Source: Nocardioides sp. (lineage in GTDB: Bacteria; Actinomycetota; Actinomycetes; Propionibacteriales; Nocardioidaceae). Taken from it: 49,818 nt of DNA. How positions within the stretch are numbered: position 1 is the first letter of the stretch; every line of letters begins with the position of its first letter. Below the pieces are notes generated by a model that ran no database searches, was not told the origin of the DNA, and was given only the letters and a program-made list of their open reading frames with translations. The translations under genes and the position numbers were made by a program. The DNA lies in NCBI GenBank assembly GCA_025924815.1, contig JAICHQ010000013.1:1-49818 (forward strand). Direction: 5' to 3'. This document shows positions 15,401-24,401 of the stretch, piece by piece.

Positions 15401-16279
15401 TCACCGGGTGCGTCGGCGGATCAGGCCCTCCTGGGCGACGGTCGCCACCAGGACGCCGTCCTCGGTGAACACCCGTGCGAGCGACAGTCCGCGCCCGCCG
15501 CTCGCCGACGGTGACCACTGGTCGTAGAGCCACCACCGGTCGGCCCGGAACGGCCGGTGGAACCAGATCGTGTGGTCGAGCGAGGCGGGCATCAGCTCCG
15601 GCGAGCCGATCTCGATGTCGTGCGGCACCAGCGCGGCCCCCAGGAGCGTGAGGTCGCTGGCGTAGGTGAACGCCGCGGTGTGCACCACCGGGTCGTCGCC
15701 GAGCTCCCCGTTGACCCGCACCCACAGCTGGGCGCGCGCCCTCCGGTCCGCGTCCTCGGCCAGGTGCGTGCCGCCCGGGTACGACGAGTTGCCGAGGTAG
15801 CGGGTGTCCAGGGCGGCCCACTCCTTGGCCCACTCGCTCGCCGACCGCTTGTCACCGGAGCGGAGCTCGTAGAGCTGGGCGAAGGTCATGCCTTCGTCGG
15901 GACCCGGGACCTCGGGCATGGCGTCCTGGTGCTCGAAGCCGTCCTCGGGGCGCTGGAAGTTGGCCGTCAGGTAGAAGATCGGGTGCCCGTGCTGGCGGGC
16001 GACGACCCGGCGGGTCTCGAAGGACCGGCCGTCCCGGATCCGCTCCGCGTCGTAGATGATCGGGATCGCCGTGTCCCCGGGACGCAGGAAGTAGGCGTGC
16101 AACGAGTGCACGCCCAGACCCGCGTCGACGGTCCGGATGCCCGCGATCAGCGCCTGCGCGGCGACCTGGCCCCCGAACACGCGCTGCCGGTCGGTGTCGG
16201 GGCTGCCGCCCCGGAAGAGATTGGTGTCGAGGGTCTCGATGTCGAGGAGCTCGACGAGCTCCGCGGCGGACGAGGGCAT
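15401..16279 (-). CDS. tesB: Acyl-CoA thioesterase II
   Basis: TesB-type double-hot-dog thioesterase of 292 residues. Landmarks are RVFGGQVAAQAL and HSLHAYFLRPGD in the first half and YASDLTLLG, SLDHTIWFHR and VATVAQEGLIR in the second, which hold the Asp-Thr-Gln triad of E. coli TesB. It hydrolyses medium- and long-chain acyl-CoA to free acid and CoA. It is coupled to the upstream PAC2 gene (TGATG, one shared base) and converges on htdX with only 15 bases between the stops. The nearby lipid genes fit, but TesB is on the other strand and need not share their control. Confidence 0.93.
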   Translation of the reverse strand: MPSSAAELVELLDIETLDTNLFRGGSPDTDRQRVFGGQVAAQALIAGIRTVDAGLGVHSLHAYFLRPGDTAIPIIYDAERIRDGRSFETRRVVARQHGHPIFYLTANFQRPEDGFEHQDAMPEVPGPDEGMTFAQLYELRSGDKRSASEWAKEWAALDTRYLGNSSYPGGTHLAEDADRRARAQLWVRVNGELGDDPVVHTAAFTYASDLTLLGAALVPHDIEIGSPELMPASLDHTIWFHRPFRADRWWLYDQWSPSASGGRGLSLARVFTEDGVLVATVAQEGLIRRRTR

Positions 16280-17205
16280 CAGCTGTCGCCCTCCGGGCCG
16301 TCGAGGCCGGCCAGGAACTGCTCGAACTGCCGGCCGATCTCCTCTCCGGTCGGGATCGGCTCGTCCGCGGCGAGCAGGCTGCTGCCCTCCTGCTCGGCGC
16401 GCGCGAACGCGTCGTACTGCTGCTCGAGGGCCGAGACCACCTCGAGCACCTCGGCGTTCGACGCGAGGTACGTCGCGATCTCCTCGTCGCGCTCACGGCC
16501 GGCGGTCCGCAGGTCGGTGAGGTCGACCGCGATCCCGGCCGCGCGCTCGACGTGCTCGAGCAACGACACCGACGCCTCCGGGTAGTCCAGCTGCGCGAGG
16601 TAGTGCGGGATGTGGGCGACGAACCCCATCGCGTCGTGACCGGACTCGCCGAGCCGCACCTCGAGCAGCGCCTGCGCGCTGGAGGGGATGCGCAGCTCGC
16701 CGCGCCAGGGGCTGTCGGTCGAGAGGAGCGCGGGGTTGTTCGCGTGGTGGGTGATCGCGATCGGCCGCGTGTGCGGCACGGCCATCGGCACTGCGCCGAG
16801 CCCGATCACCCGCCCCACTCCCAGTCGCTCGACGACGTGCTGCACGGCCGCGGCGAACGCCTCCCACTTGTTGTCCGGCTCGGGCCCGTGCATGAGCAGG
16901 TACGGCGTACCCGAGTCGTCGGAGAGCAGCCGCACCACCAGGCGGGGTGCGTCGTACTGCTCGTAGTGGTCGCGGACGAACGACATCGCCGGCCGGCGGG
17001 CACGGTAGTCGTGGAACTCGTCGACCTCGAACGTCGCCACCACGCGTCCGCCGCCGGACTCGTTGACCAGGTGACGGCCGGCGATCGCGCCCGAGTTGCC
17101 GGCATCGAGGAACCCGTCGAGGACGAGCACCATCGAGAGCTCGGTGGGGCCGTCGAGCTCGGGCACGTCGTCGACGATGTGGACCAGCCGTTCGGGATCG
17201 GACAC
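16279..17205 (-). CDS. PAC2 family protein
   Basis: PAC2 (proteasome assembly chaperone 2-like) protein of 308 residues, a family widespread in actinobacteria near proteasome or lipid genes, with no established biochemical activity. The pattern DGFLDAGNSG ... PMSFVRDHYEQYDAPRL ... LLMHGPEPDNKWEAF ... IPHYLAQLDYPEA is typical. The C-terminal 60 residues are highly acidic and predicted helical (EEIATYLASNAEVLEVVSAL ... EEIGRQFEQF). The stop and the tesB start share one base, so the two are co-translated. The purpose of pairing PAC2 with a thioesterase is not clear. Confidence 0.88.
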   Translation of the reverse strand: MSDPERLVHIVDDVPELDGPTELSMVLVLDGFLDAGNSGAIAGRHLVNESGGGRVVATFEVDEFHDYRARRPAMSFVRDHYEQYDAPRLVVRLLSDDSGTPYLLMHGPEPDNKWEAFAAAVQHVVERLGVGRVIGLGAVPMAVPHTRPIAITHHANNPALLSTDSPWRGELRIPSSAQALLEVRLGESGHDAMGFVAHIPHYLAQLDYPEASVSLLEHVERAAGIAVDLTDLRTAGRERDEEIATYLASNAEVLEVVSALEQQYDAFARAEQEGSSLLAADEPIPTGEEIGRQFEQFLAGLDGPEGDS

Positions 17206-17275
17206 GGGAACCTCTCGGGTCGGGACACGGTTCAGCGTCCTCGGGCTCCAGCCTATTCCGAGGCCTCATGGCGCC

Positions 17276-19183
17276 TCAGTCGCTCGTGGCGCGCTCGGTG
17301 ATCGTCAGCGGCTCGTGACCCTCGGCGGCGAGTCGCTCGACGACCCCGCGGGCGATGGTCTGGGCGTTGAGCCCGATGCGGTCCAGGATCGCCTGGCGCT
17401 CGGCGTGCTGGAGGAACTCCTGGGGGATGCCGTGCAACGAGAACGGGGTCGTGACGCCCTCCGTGCTCAGGACCTGGAGGAGCGTCGCGCCGACGCCGCC
17501 GACCACGCCGTTGTCCTCGATGGTGACCACGAGCCGATGATCGCGCGCGAGCCCGACCAGAGCCGGGTCGACGGGCTTGACCCAGCGCGGGTCGACGACC
17601 GTGACCCCGATCCCCTGCGCCGCGAGCCGGTCGCCGACGTCGACGCCGACGGCCGCCATCGAGCCCACCGCGACGACGAGGACGTCCTTGGCGCCGCGAC
17701 GTAGGAGCACGTCGCAGCCACCGGCCCGGTCGGTCGCGGGAATGTCGTCGGGAGGGGCCCCCTTGGGCAGCCGCACCACCGTCGGCGCGTCGCCGACCGC
17801 GACCGCCTCGCGCAGCAGCTCGCGCACGCGCGCGCCGTCGCGGGGGGCCGCGATGCGCAGCCCGGGCACCACCTGGAGGATCGAGAGGTCCCACATCCCG
17901 TTGTGGCTGGCCCCGTCCGTGCCGGTGACTCCCGACCGGTCGAGCACGAACGTCACCCCGCACCGATGCAGGGCGACGTCCATCAGCACCTGGTCGAAGG
18001 CGCGGTTGAGGAACGTCGCGTAGATCGCGACCACCGGGTGCATCCCGCCCATCGCCAGTCCGGCGGCGCTGGTGACGGCGTGCTGCTCGGCAATGCCGAC
18101 GTCGAAGGTCCGGTCGGGGTACGCCGCGGCGAAGCGGTCCAGCCCGACCGGGTAGAGCATCGCGGCGGTGACGCCGACGATGTCCTGGCGCTCGCGGCCG
18201 AGGGCGACCATCTCCTCGGAGAAGTAGTCGGTCCAGACCCGGCCGGCCGGGCGCGCCTCGCCGGTCTCGACGTCGAACGCCCCGATCTGGTGGAACTGGT
18301 CGGTCTCGTTGCGCTCGGCGGGGTTGTAGCCGAAGCCCTTGTGCGTGATCACGTGCACGATCACCGGCCCCCCGAACCGCCTGGCCTGCACCAGCGCCTG
18401 CTCGACGGCGGTGCGGTCGTGGCCGTCGATGGGTCCGACGTACTTCAGGCCCAGGTCCTCGAACATCCCCTGGGGGGCGAGCGCGTCCTTCATGCCCTTC
18501 TTCATCGCGTGCAGCGCGTCGTAGACGGCAGGGCCGACGCCCTTGACCTTGTTCAGGCGCTTCTTGACGAGGTCGAGCATCTCCTCGTAGCGCGGGTTGG
18601 TCCGCAGGGTCGCCAGGTGGGAGGCGAGGCCGCCGACCGTGGGCTGGTAGGACCGGCCGTTGTCGTTGACGACCATGACCAGCTTGCGGTCCTTGCCCAC
18701 CGCGATGTTGTTGAGCGCCTCCCAGGCCATGCCGCCGGTGAGGGCGCCGTCGCCGATCACCGCGACGACATGGCGGTCGTCGCCGCGGATGGCGAACGCC
18801 TTGGCCAGCCCGTCGGCGTAGGAAAGGGAGGTGGAGGCGTGGGAGTTCTCCACGAGATCGTGGTCGGACTCCGAACGGCTCGGGTAGCCCGACAGGCCGC
18901 CCTCGGTGCGGAGCGTGTCGAAGCGGCCGGCCCGTCCGGTCAGCATCTTGTGGACGTAGGCCTGGTGTCCGGTGTCCCACACGACCCGGTCGCGCGGTGA
19001 GTCGAACACGCGGTGGATGGCCAGCGTCAGCTCGACGACCCCGAGGTTGGGACCGAGGTGGCCACCGCGGGGGGCACAGGTGCGGACGAGCTCGTCGCGG
19101 ATCTCGCTGGCCAGGGTGTCCAGCTGGTCGTCGGTGAGGTCGCGCAGATCGGCAGGTGAGGACACCTGCTGCAGCAGTCCCAT
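17276..19183 (-). CDS. dxs: 1-deoxy-D-xylulose-5-phosphate synthase
   Basis: First enzyme of the MEP isoprenoid pathway: thiamine-diphosphate-dependent condensation of pyruvate and glyceraldehyde 3-phosphate. The 635-residue length is standard. Seen in order: [14 protein letters not shown], the ThDP/magnesium motif [16 protein letters not shown], the DXS-specific [16 protein letters not shown], the transketolase glutamate in [16 protein letters not shown], and the C-terminal domain ([15 protein letters not shown]). The substrate-pocket Arg and His residues appear intact. It stands alone, with Nudix upstream on the same strand and PAC2 downstream, so it likely has its own promoter in the 111-base gap upstream. 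Confidence 0.97.
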   Translation of the reverse strand: MGLLQQVSSPADLRDLTDDQLDTLASEIRDELVRTCAPRGGHLGPNLGVVELTLAIHRVFDSPRDRVVWDTGHQAYVHKMLTGRAGRFDTLRTEGGLSGYPSRSESDHDLVENSHASTSLSYADGLAKAFAIRGDDRHVVAVIGDGALTGGMAWEALNNIAVGKDRKLVMVVNDNGRSYQPTVGGLASHLATLRTNPRYEEMLDLVKKRLNKVKGVGPAVYDALHAMKKGMKDALAPQGMFEDLGLKYVGPIDGHDRTAVEQALVQARRFGGPVIVHVITHKGFGYNPAERNETDQFHQIGAFDVETGEARPAGRVWTDYFSEEMVALGRERQDIVGVTAAMLYPVGLDRFAAAYPDRTFDVGIAEQHAVTSAAGLAMGGMHPVVAIYATFLNRAFDQVLMDVALHRCGVTFVLDRSGVTGTDGASHNGMWDLSILQVVPGLRIAAPRDGARVRELLREAVAVGDAPTVVRLPKGAPPDDIPATDRAGGCDVLLRRGAKDVLVVAVGSMAAVGVDVGDRLAAQGIGVTVVDPRWVKPVDPALVGLARDHRLVVTIEDNGVVGGVGATLLQVLSTEGVTTPFSLHGIPQEFLQHAERQAILDRIGLNAQTIARGVVERLAAEGHEPLTITERATSD

Positions 19184-19227
19184 CGACGTCCCTTCATCCG
19201 GTCACGCGGTCGCACCGAGTCTAGACG

Positions 19228-19244
19228 CGGGCCGGCGAGGCCCG
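19228..19244. terminator. Hairpin between the Nudix and dxs genes
   Basis: CGGGCC and GGCCCG pair around a five-base loop in the gap between the Nudix stop and the dxs start, both on the minus strand. It may end Nudix transcription or sit in the dxs leader. Weak evidence, no U tract. Confidence 0.3.
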
Positions 19245-19294
19245 AGTCGCGGGCACGGCGCCGCCGCGGGGTGCGCCGCCTGGCACCGAGCGGC

Positions 19295-20155
19295 TCAGCG
19301 CGTCAGCCGCCGGTATGCCTCGGACCCCAGGAACGCCGGGACCGCGAGGACACCGGTCATCGTGAGGTCGAGGTGCCGGGCCAGGTCGGGGTCGACGAAG
19401 ACGATCTGCCGGCCCTCGTGGCAGTCGATGTCGGCGTCGGTCAGGTCGACGCGCGCGACGTAGAGATGCACCCTGTCGACGGAGCCGTAGCTCGGGTGGA
19501 AGATCTCGAAGGTGTCGAACCGCTCCAGTGATCCCGGCTCGAGCCGGACCCCGGTCTCCTCCTCGACCTCCCGGTAGGCGCCGGCCTCGGGGTACTCTCC
19601 CGGCTCGAGGTGGCCCCCGGGAAGGCCCCATCTGTCCGGGTCGATCGGGGCGTGCTCGTCGCGCTCCTGCAGCAGCAGCCGCCCGTGCGCGTCCACCAGC
19701 AGCACGCAGCCGAACCCGTGCGGCTCGACTCGCCCGAAGCGCGCCACGTACGCGGGGTGGCCGATGATGCGCGGGAGCCCGTGCACCATGCCCGCGCCCC
19801 ATCGCAGCGTGTGGATGGTGCGCGGGTCGACGAACACGATCCGCCTGCCTTCGTGACAGACCACGTCGGCGTCGGTGAGGTCGGTGAGGGCGAGGTACAG
19901 CGCGACGTCGTGGTCCTCGTCGCAGTCGTCGCAGAAGTAGTGCAGCGTCTCGACGTGGGACAGGTCGACGCCGGTGATCTCGGTCTCCTCGGCGAGCTCA
20001 CGGACCGCGGCCTCGGCCTCGCTCTCCCCCGGCTCGACGGCACCACCGACGAACGACCACTCGTCGGGGTTGACCGGCGCGTGCTCGTCGCGCTCCTGCA
20101 GCAGCAGCCACCCGCGCTCGTCGACCAGGACCGCGACGGCGATGCGCTTGCTCAT
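19295..20155 (-). CDS. Tandem double-Nudix hydrolase
   Basis: Protein of 286 residues made of two homologous Nudix halves. The first box is GGAVEPGESEAEAAVRELAEET (broken here as G-x5-E-x7-REL-x-EE; about residues 37-60); the second is GGHLEPGEYPEAGAYREVEEE near 186-208. Both keep the metal-binding RE-x2-EE core, so both sites may be active. Each half also repeats LLLQERDEHAP before the box and LTDAD-x2-CHEGR-x-IVFVDP after it, showing a recent internal duplication. Members hydrolyse nucleoside diphosphates linked to another moiety; the substrate is unknown. Cysteines in the first half (FCDDCDED) are not matched in the second. Confidence 0.9.
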   Translation of the reverse strand: MSKRIAVAVLVDERGWLLLQERDEHAPVNPDEWSFVGGAVEPGESEAEAAVRELAEETEITGVDLSHVETLHYFCDDCDEDHDVALYLALTDLTDADVVCHEGRRIVFVDPRTIHTLRWGAGMVHGLPRIIGHPAYVARFGRVEPHGFGCVLLVDAHGRLLLQERDEHAPIDPDRWGLPGGHLEPGEYPEAGAYREVEEETGVRLEPGSLERFDTFEIFHPSYGSVDRVHLYVARVDLTDADIDCHEGRQIVFVDPDLARHLDLTMTGVLAVPAFLGSEAYRRLTR

Positions 20156-20164
20156 CCCGCGACG

Positions 20165-21223
20165 CTATCCGGCGCGCCCCTGCTCGTGGCCGTCGAGGTA
20201 CGCCGCCACCAGGCCGCCGATCGTGTCCAGGTGGTAGCCACCCTCCTGCACGACCACCGCCGGCAGGCCGAGAGAGCCGAGCAGCCGCCCGGCGGCGGCG
20301 TACCCGTCCGCGGTGACCTGCAGCGGACTCTCGGGGTCTTCGGCGGCGGCGTCCACGCCGAGCGAGACGACCAGGGCGTCGGCACCCGCGGCGTACGCCG
20401 TGAGCCCGCGGACCGCCTCGAGCCACGGGCCGTCGCCGGCGCCCTCGGCCAGCGGGAGGTTGCGGGTGGCGCCCTCCCCCGGCCCGGCGCCCGTCTCGTG
20501 GGCATGGCCGAAGAAGTGCGGGAACCAGCCGGCGCCGGGGTCGACGTGCAGCGATCCGTACCGCACGTCGGCCCGCTCCCAGAAGATCGCCTGGGTCCCG
20601 TTTCCGTGGTGGGCATCGAGGTCGACGACCGCCACGGTCGCGTGTCCCGCGTCGCGCAGCGCCTCGGCGGCGACGGCGGCGTTGTTGAGGTAGCAGGAGC
20701 CGCCGTAGCCGTCACGGGTGGCGTGGTGGCCGGGAGGGCGGCAGAGCGCGTACGCCGCTGCGGCGCCCGCGCCGACCAGGTCGACCGCGGACAGGGCGCA
20801 GTCGACGGCGGCGCGCGCAGCCTCCCAGGTGCCGGCCCCCACCAGCGTCATCGTGTCGTAGCCGAACTGCCCGGCCCGGCCGTGCGTCGCCGCCGCCCGC
20901 GTCGGCGGCATGCCCTGGGTCATCGCCGGGGTGGGGAACACGTAGGGGACGACGCGGTCCTGGCCGACGAGCTCGACGTACGGTCCCTGCATCCACGCGG
21001 CGTGGATGGTGGACAGGTGGTCGACGAACGCCGGCGCGTGGACGCGGCGCAGGACCTCGTCGTCGTGGGCCGTGGCCTCGACCCGCTCGTGGCCGGCGGT
21101 GGCCGCGAGGATCCGGTCGACCCGCTCCGGCAGCTCGGTGCCCTCGGTCGGGACCCCGACCCAGACCTCGCGCATCGGCTCGTGGCGGCGCGTCTCGGGA
21201 GACCAGACGACGGGGATCGGCAT
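20165..21223 (-). CDS. Histone-deacetylase-family amidohydrolase (acetylpolyamine amidohydrolase-like)
   Basis: Arginase/deacetylase-fold zinc enzyme of 352 residues. It has RPPGHHA with the tandem catalytic His, YLNNAAVAA, the zinc ligands in VVDLDAHHGNGTQ, and a later SLGVDA that supplies the second Asp, plus the EGGYHLD tyrosine loop. Bacterial members remove acetyl groups from polyamines or other small N-acetyl amines. The lid sequence MQGPYVELVGQDRVVPYVFPT resembles the acetylpolyamine amidohydrolase group. Nine bases separate its stop from the upstream Nudix start, so the two may be in one operon. The substrate is inferred. Confidence 0.92.
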   Translation of the reverse strand: MPIPVVWSPETRRHEPMREVWVGVPTEGTELPERVDRILAATAGHERVEATAHDDEVLRRVHAPAFVDHLSTIHAAWMQGPYVELVGQDRVVPYVFPTPAMTQGMPPTRAAATHGRAGQFGYDTMTLVGAGTWEAARAAVDCALSAVDLVGAGAAAAYALCRPPGHHATRDGYGGSCYLNNAAVAAEALRDAGHATVAVVDLDAHHGNGTQAIFWERADVRYGSLHVDPGAGWFPHFFGHAHETGAGPGEGATRNLPLAEGAGDGPWLEAVRGLTAYAAGADALVVSLGVDAAAEDPESPLQVTADGYAAAGRLLGSLGLPAVVVQEGGYHLDTIGGLVAAYLDGHEQGRAG

Positions 21224-21279
21224 GAGCGAAGCATGGCAGAGGGTTCTGTACCGCTGTTCAGTCCTGGTTGGATGAGCCC

Positions 21280-22371
21280 ATGCCTCGTGCGCGCGACCTG
21301 GGGATCGTGATCGGATCCCTCCCGACCGGACCGACCAATTCCGTGCTCGACGTCCCGGGGGTCGGGCTCGGGCACGCGACGGTGTCCCGCGACGAGCCGG
21401 CGCCGCCCGAGGGACGAGGGACGGCGCGCACCGGCGTGACCTGCCTGGTGCTGGCCGAGGACGCGTTCTCCCGCCTGGTGCCCGCGGGCGGGGCGGTGCT
21501 CAACGGCGCGGGCGAGTGCACCGGCTTCATCACCGCGGCCGAGTGGGGCTCGGCCGAGACGCCGGTCTACCTCACCTCGACCCTCCAGCTCGGCCGCGTC
21601 TACGACTCCGCCTGCCGGATCGAGCTCGAGGCGAACCCGTCCAGCGCCACCGACTTCATCATCCCGGTGGTCGCCGAGTGCGACGACTCGTGGCTCAACG
21701 ACGCCCGGCGGATGCAGGTCGAGCACGACGACGTGGTGGCGGCGTACGGCGCGGCGATGGCGTCGCGCGGCTCCTCGACGGCGCCCGACGAGGGCGCCGT
21801 CGGGTCCGGCACCGGCATGTCCTGCCTCGGGTTCAAGGGCGGCATCGGTACGGCGTCGCGCGTGGTCGGCGACCACACGGTCGCGGTGCTGCTGATGACG
21901 AACTTCGGACAGCGCCAGGAGCTCGTCGTGGGCGGCATCCCGGTGGGCCGCACGCTGGGGCCGGAGGTACCGACAGGCTCGACGAACGGAGACGGCTCGA
22001 CGGACGAGCGGAAGCCTGCCGGGTCGTGCATCGGGATCGTCGTCACCGACGCCCCGGTCGACGGCGCCTCCTGCGCCCGGCTCGCGCGCCGGGTCGGGCT
22101 CGGGCTGGCCCGCGCCGGATCGGTCGCCCACCACGGCAGCGGCGAGATCTTCATGGCGTTCGGGACCGGGATGCGGATGGACCGCGACGGCAAGCCCGAC
22201 GGCACGCCGGTGATGACGGGGCGGGCGCTCGACCCGCTGTTCGCGGCTGTGGTCGAGGCGTCCGAGGAGGCGGTGCTGAACTCGATGTTCACTGCACCGA
22301 CGGTGACCGGGCGCGACGGGAACACCAGCGAGTCGGCGCACACCAGGGCCGTCCTGGACCTGCTCGCATGA
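21280..22371 (+). CDS. P1 family aminopeptidase (DmpA/BapA-like, self-cleaving)
   Basis: N-terminal-nucleophile peptidase of 363 residues. Family landmarks: TNSVLDVPGVGLGHATV at the start, GECTGFI, GTGMSCLGFKGGIGTASRVV, and the processing site in KPAGSCIGIVVTDAP, where cleavage before Ser should expose the nucleophile and leave alpha and beta chains. DmpA/BapA enzymes release N-terminal D- or beta-amino acids from peptides. The ATG at 21280 is chosen; an in-frame TTG at 21268 would add four residues. A palindromic unit at 21971-22010 encodes the linker TGSTNGDGSTDE directly before the cleavage site. It overlaps the CocE-like gene by four bases (ATGA). Confidence 0.9.
   Translation: MPRARDLGIVIGSLPTGPTNSVLDVPGVGLGHATVSRDEPAPPEGRGTARTGVTCLVLAEDAFSRLVPAGGAVLNGAGECTGFITAAEWGSAETPVYLTSTLQLGRVYDSACRIELEANPSSATDFIIPVVAECDDSWLNDARRMQVEHDDVVAAYGAAMASRGSSTAPDEGAVGSGTGMSCLGFKGGIGTASRVVGDHTVAVLLMTNFGQRQELVVGGIPVGRTLGPEVPTGSTNGDGSTDERKPAGSCIGIVVTDAPVDGASCARLARRVGLGLARAGSVAHHGSGEIFMAFGTGMRMDRDGKPDGTPVMTGRALDPLFAAVVEASEEAVLNSMFTAPTVTGRDGNTSESAHTRAVLDLLA
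21971..22010. repeat. REP-like unit inside the P1 peptidase gene
   Basis: CGACAGGCTCGAC (21971-21983) is followed by a second GGCTCGACGG (21993-22002). The 13-mer recurs exactly at 28070-28082. Here it encodes a Gly/Ser/Thr/Asp-rich linker without disturbing the frame. Confidence 0.5.
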
Positions 22372-24275
22372 GGGAGGAGGAGGTCCGGATCCCGGTCCGC
22401 GACGGCTCGTGGCTGGCCGCGACGCTGTACCTGTCCGACGAGTCGGCCGGGCCGCAGCCCTGCCTGGTGGAGGCGCTGCCCTACCGCAAGGACGACCTGA
22501 CCTCGTCGTACGCCGAGGGCTACCGCCGCCTGTGCGAGAAGCACGGGTACGCCGTGGCCAGGATCGACGTGCGCGGCACCGGGTCGTCGCCGGGCGACGC
22601 CCTGGACGAGTACCAGGAGGCCGAGCAGCGCGATCTGCCGGATGCGTTCGCGTGGCTGGCAGCGCAGGACTGGTGCGACGGGCAGATCGGGATGTGGGGC
22701 ACGTCGTACTCCGGGTTCAACTCCCTCCAGATCGCCATGGAGCGGCCGCCGGAGCTGAAGGCGATCTGCGCGATCTACGCGACCGACGACCGCTGGACCG
22801 ACGACGTTCACTGGCGCGGTGGCGCGCTGCGGCTCGTGGACCTGGTCGACTACGACCACTACATGACGCCGATGAACGTCCTGCCGCCCGTGCCCGCGGT
22901 CTGGGGCGACGACTGGGGCACCGAGTGGGAGCGCCGGCTCGCGACCAACGAGCCGTGGCTGCTGACCTGGCTGCGGGAGAACCGGCACGGCCCCTACTGG
23001 GACCACGGGTCGGTGCGGGCCGGCGGGACGACGTCGGGCTACGAACGCATCGGCTGCCCGGTGATGCTCGTGGCCGGCTGGGCCGACGGCTACCGCAACA
23101 ACTCCTTCCGCACGGTCGCCGAGCTGGCCCGGCACGGCGTACCGCACCGGCTCCTGGCCGGGCCCTGGGCGCACGCCGACCCGACGACCGCGATGCCGGG
23201 GCCCCGGATCGACTTCGAGACGGAGCTGGCGGGCTGGTTCGACCACTGGCTGCGAGGCGAGGGCGAGCACGCCGACCGGCTCGACGTGTTCGTCCGTACG
23301 TCGACCAGGCCCGAGGTCGACCTCGACCTGCACGAGGGGCACTGGGTCACCCTCCCGTCGGTGCCGCCGGTCACCGCGATGACGCTGGACCTGCATGCGC
23401 CGGCGACGCTCGCGGTCGCGGCCGACGTCGGCACGGCGGCCTGGATCGACTGTGCCGGGCATCTGCCCTGGGGGCTCTCCGCCGACCAGCGGCTCGACGA
23501 CGAGCGCTCGCTGACCTGGGAGGTCGAGCCACCACCGGCGGCCGTCGTCGGTCACCCCGTCTTCCGGGCCCGCCTCTGGGCGACCGAGCCCGCGGCGTCG
23601 CTGTCGGTCAAGCTCTGCGACGTCTTCCCCGACGGCACGTCGGCGCTGGTCACGCGCGGTTCCGTCGACCTGGCCTACCGAGGCGGGGTGCACGGCTCGC
23701 CGTCCCCGCTGGTGCCGGGCCACGAGGTCGAGGTGGAGGTGGTGCTCGACGCCTGCGCCTACGAGTGGACGCCGGGCAACACCTTGCGGGTCTCGGTCGC
23801 CGGCGCCGACTGGCCGAACACGGTCGCTCCCCCGGCCCCGGTCACGATCACGGTCCGGACGGCGTCGCTCACGCTGCCGTTCCTCGACGGTGAGCACCCA
23901 GCGCCGACGTTCGGTCCCGGCGCGGAGCACTCGTCGGAGTCCGCTGAGGGCGTGGGGTGGGCGATCCACCACGACGTGCTCTCGCGCGTGACGTCGGCGA
24001 CGACCCGGTCGGACTCGCGCTACGCCACGCCGTACGACGGGACCGCCCACGAGCTCTACCTCGGTGAGGTCTCGGTCGACAACCGCACCTTCGCCCAGCG
24101 GGCCTCGGCGAACTCGACGTTCGAGCTGACCTGGCCGGGTCTCGAGGTGACGGTGCGGTCGGGGTTGACTCTCGACGTCACGCCCACGTCGTACGACGTC
24201 CGGATCTGGACCCTCGCGACCCTCAACAGCGAGGAGGTCGCGACGCGCACCTGGGAGGAGTCGATCCCCCGCTGA
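22368..24275 (+). CDS. CocE/NonD family hydrolase (X-Pro dipeptidyl-peptidase type)
   Basis: Serine hydrolase of 635 residues. The alpha/beta-hydrolase core carries the nucleophile Ser in WGTSYSGFN, the Asp in GWADGYRNN and the His in GPWAHADP; DVRGTGSSPG upstream is the oxyanion-region signature of CocE. The C-terminal 230 residues form the galactose-binding-like jelly roll of PepX_C proteins. Family activities are X-Pro dipeptidyl peptidase, cocaine esterase and glutaryl acylase. The ATG at 22368 overlaps the P1 peptidase stop, so the frame open further upstream is only a shadow of that gene. The last 100 residues (DNRTFAQRASANSTFELTW) look like a small added beta domain. The pair suggests uptake and hydrolysis of unusual peptides or amides. 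Confidence 0.92.
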   Translation: MREEEVRIPVRDGSWLAATLYLSDESAGPQPCLVEALPYRKDDLTSSYAEGYRRLCEKHGYAVARIDVRGTGSSPGDALDEYQEAEQRDLPDAFAWLAAQDWCDGQIGMWGTSYSGFNSLQIAMERPPELKAICAIYATDDRWTDDVHWRGGALRLVDLVDYDHYMTPMNVLPPVPAVWGDDWGTEWERRLATNEPWLLTWLRENRHGPYWDHGSVRAGGTTSGYERIGCPVMLVAGWADGYRNNSFRTVAELARHGVPHRLLAGPWAHADPTTAMPGPRIDFETELAGWFDHWLRGEGEHADRLDVFVRTSTRPEVDLDLHEGHWVTLPSVPPVTAMTLDLHAPATLAVAADVGTAAWIDCAGHLPWGLSADQRLDDERSLTWEVEPPPAAVVGHPVFRARLWATEPAASLSVKLCDVFPDGTSALVTRGSVDLAYRGGVHGSPSPLVPGHEVEVEVVLDACAYEWTPGNTLRVSVAGADWPNTVAPPAPVTITVRTASLTLPFLDGEHPAPTFGPGAEHSSESAEGVGWAIHHDVLSRVTSATTRSDSRYATPYDGTAHELYLGEVSVDNRTFAQRASANSTFELTWPGLEVTVRSGLTLDVTPTSYDVRIWTLATLNSEEVATRTWEESIPR

Positions 24276-24286
24276 GGTCCGGGCTC

Positions 24287-24401
24287 GAGCGGGATCCACC
24301 GATTCGCAGCGTCGCGAGCGTCACCGTGGCTCGCCGGGCTGGCGGCTGCCTCCGCGGCGCGGTGCAAGCGCTGCGGATCCGGCGCGTCCCGATCCCCGCT
24401 C
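24287..24401. terminator. Nested inverted repeats between convergent genes
   Basis: GAGCGGGATC (24287-24296) pairs with GATCCCCGCTC (24391-24401) with one bulge. Inside it GATTCGCAGCG (24301-24311) pairs with CGCTGCGGATC (24369-24379) with one mismatch, and GCGAGC/GCTCGC forms a small central hairpin at 24313-24333. The structure fills the 124-base convergent gap and reaches the YCII stop codon. Confidence 0.4.

Noticed and set aside
18840..18860. Extra copy of the GTGGGAGTTCTCC repeat
   Set aside because: It lies in conserved dxs coding sequence (HAST region) as a single match, so coincidence is more likely.
17253..18980. Second long minus-strand frame across dxs
   Set aside because: It is a shifted frame of dxs, almost entirely Arg/Pro/Gly, whereas the dxs frame carries all family motifs.
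21516..22367. Upstream extension of the CocE-like frame
   Set aside because: The extension is the shifted frame of the P1 peptidase; the ATGA overlap at 22368 gives the real start.
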